This document shows positions 1 to 5,761 of a stretch of DNA of 8,591 bases, one piece after another. The notes under the pieces are model-generated. The model made no database searches. It saw only the letters and a list, made by a program, of their open reading frames with translations, and was not told the origin of the DNA. A program made the position numbers and the translations under genes. Within the stretch, counting starts at the first letter, position 1. Each line of letters starts with the position of its first letter. The stretch is from JBDSYA01 sp039925865. GTDB taxonomy: Bacteria > Bacteroidota > Ignavibacteria > Tepidaquicellales > Tepidaquicellaceae. The DNA is taken from positions 1 through 8,591 of the forward strand of contig JBDSYA010000090.1 of the NCBI GenBank assembly GCA_039925865.1, in the 5' to 3' direction.

Positions 1-1277
1 GCTCCGCATTCAATCACAAAACTCCAGACACCTGAAATGCTTGTCATCTGTGTTGTTACGATTACTGAAAGGAACATAAATACAATTGTCATTAACTTTG
101 CGACTCTTACATAATGTTTTTCAGTCTTATCTTTTTTAATAAATCTTCTATAAAAATCATTTACAAAATATGATGTTCCCCAATTCAGATGTGTTGCAAT
201 AGTGGACATGTAGGCCGCAAGAAAAGCTGCAAGAAGCAAACCTTTCAATCCGGGCGGCAAAAAATCATTCATGGCTTTTACAAATCCAAGCCCTTTGTCA
301 GCGTGTGAAAGATCAGGATATAATACTAATGCACACAGTCCTACAATTATCCATGGCCATGGTCTTATGCAATAGTGAGCGACTTGAAAGAAGAGTGTTG
401 CATACAAAGAATTCTTTTCGTCTTTAGCGCTCATCATTCTCTGAGCAATATATCCGCCGCCGCCGGGCTCAGCACCTGGATACCATGAAGCCCACCATTG
501 AATTCCAATGAAAGCAAGGAATGATGAAACTGTCATTGCTAAAATTCCTCCAATAGAACTAGCTGAGGCGTCAGAGGATATTTCAGGTGTAAATCTCATA
601 GCCCATTCCGGAAGTTTTTCCTGCAAGCCGGTCAAGCCGCCAATCTGAGGTTGATTTACAACTATAATAGCCAATATGATACAACCGATCATAGCAAGTA
701 CAAACTGAAAAGCATCAGTAACCGCGACGCCCCATAATCCTGAGAGCGCCGAATAAATAGCGGTCAGCAGCATACAACCACCGACATAATACAGCACATT
801 TGATGAGTTAACATATTCCGGAAACATACCGATCAGAATTTTTATCATAGCAAGATTTACCCATCCCATAATAATGGTATTCATAAATACTCCCATGTAT
901 ATTGCTTTGAATCCTCTAAGTGCGGCCGCAGGCTTTCCGGAATATCTGAACTCGATAAATTCAACATCAGTAAGAATGTTTGCTCTGCGCCAAAGTCGGG
1001 AAAAGAAAAATACAGTAAGCATACCGCCAATAAGCATATTCCACCAGAGCCAGTTGCCGGCAATACCGTTTTGACCTACTAATTCTGCAACTGCAAGAGG
1101 TGTATCCGCTGCGAAGGTAGTTGCAACCATTGAAATACCTGCAAGCCACCAGGAAAGCTTTCTTCCTGATAAGAAAAAATCTTCGGTGGATCCGCTTGCT
1201 CTTTTAGAATAAATGAGACCAATGGTAAGTGAAACTACAAAGTAAAGAAGGATTATGACCCAGTCTATTATCTGCAT
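1..1277 (-). CDS. Sodium:solute symporter (SSS/SLC5 family), C-terminus cut by window edge
   Basis: Read on the minus strand from the ATG at 1277, this frame stays open for 425 codons to the left edge without a stop. It is an inner-membrane transporter expected to move a solute with Na+; the substrate cannot be read from sequence. It starts MQIIDWVIILLYFVVSL, a short outside end running into TM1, followed by the early SSS motif DFFLSGRKLSWW (33-44). Further hydrophobic segments lie near 76-93, 125-150, 163-180, 187-207, 241-262, 292-320 and 343-362. MSTIATHLNWGTSY (357-370) matches the TM8 region where SSS proteins place Ser/Thr ligands of the Na2 sodium site (here S358/T359). Other marks are WWASWYPGAEPGGGGYIAQR (261-280) and FVNDFYRRF (371-379). 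Family members usually have roughly 500-600 residues, so the C-terminal part is missing. Upstream only a weak purine run (GAAGA) precedes the start; an ATG 8 bases further out is out of frame and stops at once. The gene diverges from the 1655 gene. Confidence 0.93.
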   Translation of the reverse strand, partial: MQIIDWVIILLYFVVSLTIGLIYSKRASGSTEDFFLSGRKLSWWLAGISMVATTFAADTPLAVAELVGQNGIAGNWLWWNMLIGGMLTVFFFSRLWRRANILTDVEFIEFRYSGKPAAALRGFKAIYMGVFMNTIIMGWVNLAMIKILIGMFPEYVNSSNVLYYVGGCMLLTAIYSALSGLWGVAVTDAFQFVLAMIGCIILAIIVVNQPQIGGLTGLQEKLPEWAMRFTPEISSDASASSIGGILAMTVSSFLAFIGIQWWASWYPGAEPGGGGYIAQRMMSAKDEKNSLYATLFFQVAHYCIRPWPWIIVGLCALVLYPDLSHADKGLGFVKAMNDFLPPGLKGLLLAAFLAAYMSTIATHLNWGTSYFVNDFYRRFIKKDKTEKHYVRVAKLMTIVFMFLSVIVTTQMTSISGVWSFVIECG

Positions 1278-1654
1278 TTATGCATTCTTCATTAGATGTA
1301 TTTCCTAAAAATTTATGTGCAAGTTATAATATGTTAAATCAAATTGAAATGGATAACTAAAAATCAGATTTGAGTTATTATTTGTTATTATTCACACCAT
1401 TTAAAGATACACTACTCTGTTCTTCACTTTCATACAAGCCGAAATTTATTGAATTCGTTTGCTAAGGATTCAATGACGAATTAAGATAGCAACTTCGACA
1501 AAAATTCAGAATTGGTATTAAACAACATTAATATTAAATTTAAGTAAAGATAACCGAAACAGAAACTTTTATAACTTCAAATATATTAGCATTATCAAAC
1601 TCACACCTAAATTAATTTATCAAAATAATATTAAAATCAAAAGGAGAATTAAAA
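1278..1654. other. Divergent AT-rich intergenic control region
   Basis: These 377 bases separate the starts of the symporter (minus) and the peroxiredoxin-like gene (plus), so promoters for both should lie here. I see no convincing ORF or RNA gene. A weak plus-strand candidate promoter is TTGGTA (1512-1517), 17 bases, then TAAATT (1535-1540), four of six matches in each box; another possible -10 is TATAAC at 1570-1575, with no good -35. A 7-bp inverted repeat, AATTCGT (1452-1458) and ACGAATT (1476-1482) with a 17-base spacer, could be an operator or chance. Nothing here is strong enough to name a regulator. Confidence 0.5.
1641..1646 (+). promoter_or_regulatory. Strong Shine-Dalgarno site of the 1655 gene
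   Basis: AAGGAG lies 8 bases before the ATG at 1655 and fixes that start. It stands out because none of the other start regions in the window has a comparable site. Confidence 0.8.
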
Positions 1655-2242
1655 ATGTATCTTGTAAAATCTTTTCTGGCAATTGCAATAATGTTTACTC
1701 TCTTCGCAAATTCATTTTCAAATGACAAAACAACCGGTTATAAAGTTGGCGACAAAGTTTCAGACTTCTCTGTAACAAATTATGATGGTTCGACTTATTC
1801 TTTAAGTACAAACGGAGCAAAAGCGACAGTAGTTGTTTTTATGTCAACAGAATGTCCTTTTGTGCAGCCATATACTGACAGACTGATCAATCTTGCTAAA
1901 GAATTCGGATCAAACGGCGTGACTATATGGGGTGTAAATTCAAACAAAACAGAACCTATAGAAGAAGTAATGAATCACGCAAAAGATAAGAATTACAATT
2001 TTCCAGTACTTAAAGATGTAAATAATGTAGTTGCAGATCAATTCGGTGCAGCAAGAACACCTGAAGTTTATGTCATTGATAATAATACAATGACAATTGT
2101 TTATCACGGGAGAATAGACGACAACAAAGAAGCCGACAAAGTAACTTCAAACGATCTTCAGATCGCTTTGAATGAATTTTTGGAAGGCAAGCAAATTACA
2201 AATTCCGAAACAAAAGCATTTGGCTGTTCAGTAAAGAGATAA
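1655..2242 (+). CDS. Exported peroxiredoxin-like (AhpC/TSA, redoxin) protein
   Basis: A 195-residue thioredoxin-fold protein of the peroxiredoxin-like group. Residues 1-23 form a signal peptide: Lys5, a hydrophobic core (about 6-18), then a polar ANSFSND region, so it should act in the periplasm. The mature part begins with the redoxin opening GYKVGDKVSDFSVTNYDG (28-45). VVVFMSTECPFVQPY (59-73) is the active-site strand and turn, with Cys67 at the usual peroxidatic position and Arg76 after it. There is no CXXC: Ser64 stands where thioredoxins have the first Cys. AARTPEVYVID carries the expected cis-proline. The only other Cys is Cys191 in the end motif GCSVKR, which resembles the GCxIKW tails I recall in the PRX_like1-type subfamily. 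This suggests Cys67 and Cys191 work as a pair. The role, peroxide reduction or thiol exchange, is inferred. The start is set by the AAGGAG site. A strong terminator follows, and a second thioredoxin-fold gene lies 79 bases on. Confidence 0.85.
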   Translation: MYLVKSFLAIAIMFTLFANSFSNDKTTGYKVGDKVSDFSVTNYDGSTYSLSTNGAKATVVVFMSTECPFVQPYTDRLINLAKEFGSNGVTIWGVNSNKTEPIEEVMNHAKDKNYNFPVLKDVNNVVADQFGAARTPEVYVIDNNTMTIVYHGRIDDNKEADKVTSNDLQIALNEFLEGKQITNSETKAFGCSVKR

Positions 2243-2252
2243 TTTTTTCATC

Positions 2253-2303
2253 AAGCCGTCAGACAGATTACACTTATCTCTAATTGGTCTGACGGTTTTT
2301 TTT
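2253..2303 (+). terminator. Rho-independent terminator after the peroxiredoxin-like gene
   Basis: CCGTCAGAC (2256-2264) pairs perfectly with GTCTGACGG (2287-2295). A second inner stem (GATTA at 2266-2270 with TAATT at 2281-2285, including one G-U) sits above one mismatch, leaving a loop of about 10 bases. Eight T residues follow (2296-2303). The hairpin begins 13 bases after the stop codon. The next ATG is only 18 bases past the T run, which leaves little room for a separate promoter. Confidence 0.92.
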
Positions 2304-2321
2304 AATTTAACAGATTAAATA

Positions 2322-2813
2322 ATGTTCCGACTGGCAACTGCAATAATCCTGCTTCTCATGTTATTTTCAAACTCGCAAACATTCTCACAGGAATTGTTAC
2401 CTGCAAACAAACATACTCTTGACAGCATTAAAAAATCTAATAAAGGAAAAGTCTTATTGCTTAACTTTTGGGCAACATGGTGTAAGCCCTGTGTTGAAGA
2501 ATTTCCTGACCTCATAAAGATAAATAAAAAGTATAAAGACTCAGATTTTAAACTGGTGTTTGTAACTTTAGATTTTGGCGATGCTCTGGGAGTGAATACC
2601 AAAAAATTTTTAAAGAAAAACTATGTAGACTTTACCACATATTATAATGGATTTGAAAAAGACGACGAACTAATAAATTATATGAATAAAGACTGGGACG
2701 GCGCAATTCCTGGAACATTTATATTTGATAAGTCCGGTATTTTAAAAAAGACTTTTATTGGTAAGAAAGATTATGAGGATTTTGATAAGGCTGTAAAGAA
2801 ATTGTTGAAGTAG
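2322..2813 (+). CDS. Exported TlpA/ResA-like thioredoxin (thiol-disulfide oxidoreductase)
   Basis: A 163-residue secreted thioredoxin. Residues 1-22 (hydrophobic run IILLLMLF at 8-15, then SNSQTFS) look like a signal peptide cleaved near TFS|QE; the absence of a lipobox Cys argues against a lipoprotein. VLLLNFWATWCKPCVEEFP (44-62) is the classic TlpA/ResA strand and redox site, with Cys54 and Cys57 in a CKPC motif. Pro130 in GAIPGTFIFD is the cis-proline facing the active site. The protein has no other Cys. Length and layout fit a minimal periplasmic thioredoxin of the TlpA/ResA type, which reduces or exchanges disulfides, for example in cytochrome c maturation; the true partner is not visible here. 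An in-frame stop lies two codons before this ATG, so it is the only nearby start. No Shine-Dalgarno site is seen. It follows another envelope thioredoxin-fold gene but is separated from it by a terminator, so co-transcription would need readthrough. Confidence 0.9.
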   Translation: MFRLATAIILLLMLFSNSQTFSQELLPANKHTLDSIKKSNKGKVLLLNFWATWCKPCVEEFPDLIKINKKYKDSDFKLVFVTLDFGDALGVNTKKFLKKNYVDFTTYYNGFEKDDELINYMNKDWDGAIPGTFIFDKSGILKKTFIGKKDYEDFDKAVKKLLK

Positions 2814-2912
2814 ATATTATTTGATATTTACTCCCCTGTTATAATTCTGCATCATAGCATTACAAATCATATAAATTTAATTTCAAAAGCTTGTCTCGAA
2901 AGCAACCCCGGT

Positions 2913-3572
2913 TTAAATTTTTTCCATAATTTCTTCTAATTTCTTCCTGTTAATATCAGGAATCAACGCATTACTTGCAGGGTAACCCACCGGAATCACA
3001 ATGTAGGGTTTTTCATTAAAAGGTTTATTCAATATTTTTTGTAGAAAATTCATTGGTGAAGGAGTGTGGGTGAGAGTTGCTAATCCCAAATTTTGAAGTG
3101 CAGACAAGAGCATCCCTACGGCTATCCCTACAGATTCATTTACATAATAATGTTTTTTCAGAATTGCATCATCTTTTACATAATCAATTTTAAATACTAC
3201 TATTATGTAGGGAGCTATTTCTAAAAATTCTTTATGCCAGTCAGTTCCAAGCGGCGCAAGATCGTCAAGCCAGCTTTGAGGCATTCGCCGTTCGTAACTT
3301 TGCTTCTCTTCCTTTTCAGCCGCTTCTCTGATCTGTTTTTTTATCAATGGCGATTCAACTACAACAAATTTCCATGGCTGCTTGTTTGCTCCCGAAGGCG
3401 CAGTGCCCGCAGTCCTGATTGCATATTCTATTAATTTAATATCAACTTTTTCGTCGGAGAATTGCCTTACAGTACGTCTCTTATTTAAAAGTTCATAATA
3501 CTCTTCAGCTCTTCTTAAACTTTCATCCGGAGTATATTTTACAAAATCATAATTAATAAATTTATATGTCAT
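2913..3572 (-). CDS. Nitroreductase-fold flavoprotein, iodotyrosine deiodinase-like
   Basis: A 219-residue FMN protein of the nitroreductase superfamily. KRRTVRQFSDEKV (31-43) gives the arginines that bind the FMN phosphate, and AGTAPSGANKQPW (55-67) is a second flavin motif. The subgroup can be read more closely. Glu89, Tyr93 and Lys114 sit in the lid segment with spacing E-x3-Y-x20-K, the same set and spacing as in mammalian iodotyrosine deiodinase (Glu153/Tyr157/Lys178 in mouse as I recall), where they hold the zwitterion of a halotyrosine. Thr170, just before Pro171 in THTP, lines up with the Thr that contacts FMN N5 in that family. YYVNESVGIAVGMLLSALQN (142-161) and PVGYPASNALIPDINRK (194-210) also follow the family closely. 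The likely activity is reductive dehalogenation of halotyrosines or a related reduction; the true substrate is inferred. No signal peptide. The ATG overlaps the stop of the acetyltransferase gene (ATGA), implying translational coupling. The 99-base gap to the convergent 2322 gene shows no clear terminator. Confidence 0.9.
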   Translation of the reverse strand: MTYKFINYDFVKYTPDESLRRAEEYYELLNKRRTVRQFSDEKVDIKLIEYAIRTAGTAPSGANKQPWKFVVVESPLIKKQIREAAEKEEKQSYERRMPQSWLDDLAPLGTDWHKEFLEIAPYIIVVFKIDYVKDDAILKKHYYVNESVGIAVGMLLSALQNLGLATLTHTPSPMNFLQKILNKPFNEKPYIVIPVGYPASNALIPDINRKKLEEIMEKI

Positions 3573-4141
3573 GTCTTATATGTATTAACCAATGAATAAA
3601 CTCCTGTGTCTGTAAACAGTCCGTTGAATAAAAAACTTTCAGTTATATGGCCTTCTTTTTTAAAGCCGGTCTTTTCGAGTAACTTTTCTGATGCGTTGTT
3701 TGCAGGATCGATATTTGCTTCGATAGAATGAAGATTCATTTCGTTGAATGCAAATTTGATCATTGCGGTGATAGCTTCATACATTATTCCTTTTTTCCAG
3801 TAAGCTGGGTTCAGGTCATAACCTATTTCTGCTCGAAGATGATCTTTCAGTATTCTCCAGAACCCTCCAGTGCCTATTAATTTATCCGACGGTTTCAAAG
3901 TAATTCCCCACCGGATACCTTCTTGGTAATTAAATGCATTAATAACCTTATCTATCATCTCTTCGGCTTGCCCGATCTTTTCGAAGGGATTCTTACCAAA
4001 ATATTTCATAGCCTCTGAACTGGAATAAATAGCAAACACTTCGTCTTTATCTTCATGAATAATTTTCCTTAATATTAATCGCTCAGTTTCAATTACAGGA
4101 AACTTTTCAAAGACGTTTTTATTGAACAGAAGTTTGTTCAT
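3569..4141 (-). CDS. GNAT-family N-acetyltransferase (RimJ/RimL type)
   Basis: A 190-residue cytosolic acetyltransferase of the Acetyltransf_3 class. It opens with the family signature ETERLILRKI (18-27), followed by the central strands WGITLKPSDKLIGTGGF (78-94). PAYWKKGIMYEA (112-123) is the acetyl-CoA pyrophosphate loop, a variant of the usual YWGKGYATEA. NNASEKLLEKTGFKKEG (148-164) is the C-terminal motif seen in RimJ/RimL relatives. These enzymes move an acetyl group from acetyl-CoA to an amine, such as a protein N-terminus, an antibiotic or a small metabolite; the substrate cannot be told. The last four bases overlap the start of the deiodinase-like gene (ATGA at 3572-3569), so the two are coupled and probably work together. 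No Shine-Dalgarno site is seen before the ATG at 4141. The gene lies 123 bases downstream of fumC on the same strand, with a repeat-like segment between them and no clear terminator, so readthrough from fumC is possible. Confidence 0.9.
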   Translation of the reverse strand: MNKLLFNKNVFEKFPVIETERLILRKIIHEDKDEVFAIYSSSEAMKYFGKNPFEKIGQAEEMIDKVINAFNYQEGIRWGITLKPSDKLIGTGGFWRILKDHLRAEIGYDLNPAYWKKGIMYEAITAMIKFAFNEMNLHSIEANIDPANNASEKLLEKTGFKKEGHITESFLFNGLFTDTGVYSLVNTYKT

Positions 4142-4200
4142 ATTATTACGGGATTAAAAATTGGTTATATAAAAGAATGTGTTCTTAGTTTTCTTATGAT

Positions 4201-4250
4201 TTCAGGATTCTTTGATTTGCTCAGAATCAAAAGCGCTTCGCTCAGAATGA
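4201..4250 (-). repeat. Short intergenic repeat with tandem TTCTGAGC units
   Basis: On the minus strand this segment reads TCATTCTGAGCGAAGCG and then, 21 bases on, TGATTCTGAGCAAATCA, followed by AGAATCC. GCTCAGAAT is therefore repeated on the plus strand at 4219-4227 and 4240-4248. It contains nested inverted repeats: TTTGATT/AATCAAA (4211-4217, 4225-4231), GATTCT/AGAATC (4206-4211, 4223-4228) and the palindrome AAGCGCTT (4231-4238). I recognise the CATTCTGAGCGAAGCG core from intergenic regions of many environmental bacterial genomes, so this is probably a decayed copy of a dispersed repeat. It sits between fumC and the acetyltransferase gene and has no T run to make it a normal terminator. 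Confidence 0.5.
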
Positions 4251-4264
4251 ATTACTTTTCATCT

Positions 4265-5665
4265 TTAATCTTTAATTTCTATTCCTACCATTTTCTTCGG
4301 ATCAACTTTTTCCGTAAACTCGGCATCAGTCAGGAGTTCCAATTCAATTGCAGCCTGTCGCAGTGTCTTATTTTCTTTATGAGCTTTCTTTGCGATCTTC
4401 GCAGCATTCTCGTAACCGATATGGGGATTTAGCGAAGTAACAAGCATTAGAGAGTTCTCGACATTTTTATTTATTGCATCATAATTAGGCTCAATGCCGG
4501 TTACACAATTATCATTAAAGGATTCACATGCATCTCCTATTAGGCGTGCAGACATAAGCAGATTGTAGATCATCATTGGTTTGAACACGTTCAGTTCAAA
4601 ATGGCCGCTCATACCGCCAACCGTTATAGCTGTATCATTTCCTATAACCTGCGCGCAGACCATTGTTATTGCTTCAACCTGTGTAGGATTGACTTTACCC
4701 GGCATTATCGAAGAACCCGGTTCATTCTCAGGAATATAAATTTCCCCAATACCGCTGCGTGGTCCGGATGAAAGCATTCTTATATCGTTAGCGATCTTCA
4801 TTAAACTTACTGCTAATACTTTTAGCGCGGCTGAAGATTCCACAATCGCGTCATTTGAAGCAAGTGCCTCAAACTTATTGGGCGCAGTTTTAAATGGCAA
4901 ACCTGTAAGTTCAGAAATTTTCTTTGCAACTATAGTATCATAATTTTCAGGAACATTAATTCCAGTTCCGACTGCAGAACCTCCGAGCGCAAGTTCAGTT
5001 AGATGCTCCAGAGAATTTTTAATTGTTTTCATTCCATGATCCAGCTGTGCAACATATCCTGAAAATTCCTGTCCAAGTGTCAGTGGTGTTGCGTCCATAA
5101 AATGAGTTCTTCCTATCTTTATTACATTCATAAACTTTTCAGATTTTTCATATATAGTTTTTCTGAGTTTTTCAACTTTAGGAAGGGTGTTTTCAACGAT
5201 CATCTTATATGCAGCAATATTCATTGCAGTAGGAAATGTATCATTTGAGGACTGGGATTTATTCACGTCATCATTTGGATGAAGAATTTTATTTTCATCG
5301 CTCAGCTTCCCGCCGCTCATCACATGAGCACGGTTTGCAATCACTTCATTTACATTCATGTTAGACTGAGTGCCGGAGCCGGTTTGCCATACAACGAGCG
5401 GAAATTCACCGTCAAGTTTACCATCAACTATCTCATCACATACTTTTCCTATCATCTGCATTTTATCTTCGATCAGAATGCCTTTCTCATTATTTGCAAT
5501 GGCAGCAGCTTTTTTTAAAACAGCAAATGCCCTGATAACTTCTGCCGGCATTTTTTGGTCGCCGATCTTAAAATTCTCCACTGATCTCTGTGTCTGTGCC
5601 CCCCAGTATTTATCTGCAGGAACTTTGACATCACCCATTGTATCATGCTCTATTCTGAAAGACAT
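4265..5665 (-). CDS. fumC: Class II fumarate hydratase
   Basis: A 466-residue class II fumarase, the usual full length, catalysing the reversible hydration of fumarate to L-malate in the TCA cycle. It works as a cytosolic homotetramer without an iron-sulfur cluster. Motifs in order: the start FRIEHDTMGDVKVPADKYWG (3-22), TGSGTQSNMNVNEVIANRA (95-113), SSNDTFPTAMNI (139-150), GRTHFMDATPLTLGQE (185-200), and the superfamily signature GSSIMPGKVNP (317-327). His188 and Ser318 fall at the same numbers as the catalytic His and Ser of E. coli FumC. The GSSIMPGKVNP and TGSGTQSNMN forms separate it from aspartase and argininosuccinate lyase, although aspartase is the nearest alternative. The ATG at 5665 starts the conserved N-terminus directly; no Shine-Dalgarno site is seen. 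Upstream, the terminator of the 5762 gene ends only 32 bases before this start, so any promoter must overlap or abut it. Downstream lie the acetyltransferase and deiodinase-like genes on the same strand. Confidence 0.97.
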   Translation of the reverse strand: MSFRIEHDTMGDVKVPADKYWGAQTQRSVENFKIGDQKMPAEVIRAFAVLKKAAAIANNEKGILIEDKMQMIGKVCDEIVDGKLDGEFPLVVWQTGSGTQSNMNVNEVIANRAHVMSGGKLSDENKILHPNDDVNKSQSSNDTFPTAMNIAAYKMIVENTLPKVEKLRKTIYEKSEKFMNVIKIGRTHFMDATPLTLGQEFSGYVAQLDHGMKTIKNSLEHLTELALGGSAVGTGINVPENYDTIVAKKISELTGLPFKTAPNKFEALASNDAIVESSAALKVLAVSLMKIANDIRMLSSGPRSGIGEIYIPENEPGSSIMPGKVNPTQVEAITMVCAQVIGNDTAITVGGMSGHFELNVFKPMMIYNLLMSARLIGDACESFNDNCVTGIEPNYDAINKNVENSLMLVTSLNPHIGYENAAKIAKKAHKENKTLRQAAIELELLTDAEFTEKVDPKKMVGIEIKD

Positions 5666-5697
5666 AAGGTTTTGTTTAAGTTTGGATTAAAATTGAT

Positions 5698-5736
5698 AAA
5701 AAAAATCCGCAAAGAAGTCAAACTTTCTTTGCGGAT
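5698..5736 (-). terminator. Rho-independent terminator of the surface-protein operon
   Basis: ATCCGCAAAGAA (5705-5716) and TTCTTTGCGGAT (5725-5736) form a perfect 12-bp stem with an 8-base loop. Read on the minus strand, the stem is followed by a run of eight T residues (5705-5698). It begins 25 bases after the stop codon of the 5762-6862 gene and ends the transcript of that gene and its upstream partner. Confidence 0.95.
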
Positions 5737-5761
5737 AAAATAATTACTATTGATACCGAAA

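Noticed and set aside
874..1149. Small ORFs of 60-66 codons on both strands
   Set aside because: They lie wholly inside the symporter reading frame, which is far longer and carries family motifs; no start signals support them.
1452..1482. 7-bp inverted repeat AATTCGT/ACGAATT in the divergent intergenic region
   Set aside because: Short arms, a long 17-base spacer and AT-rich sequence make chance likely; there is no neighbouring regulator gene to support an operator.
2315..2602. 95-codon minus-strand ORF opposite the TlpA-like gene
   Set aside because: It is antisense to a gene with clear motifs, has no recognisable domain and ends at the start of that gene.
2814..2912. Shared terminator between the convergent thioredoxin and deiodinase-like genes
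   Set aside because: Only very short stems (GCTT/AAGC near 2889-2903) are present, with no T run after them, so I cannot support a terminator.
5279..5690. Plus-strand ORFs of 79 and 106 codons opposite fumC
   Set aside because: They are shadows of the conserved fumC frame; their translations resemble no family.
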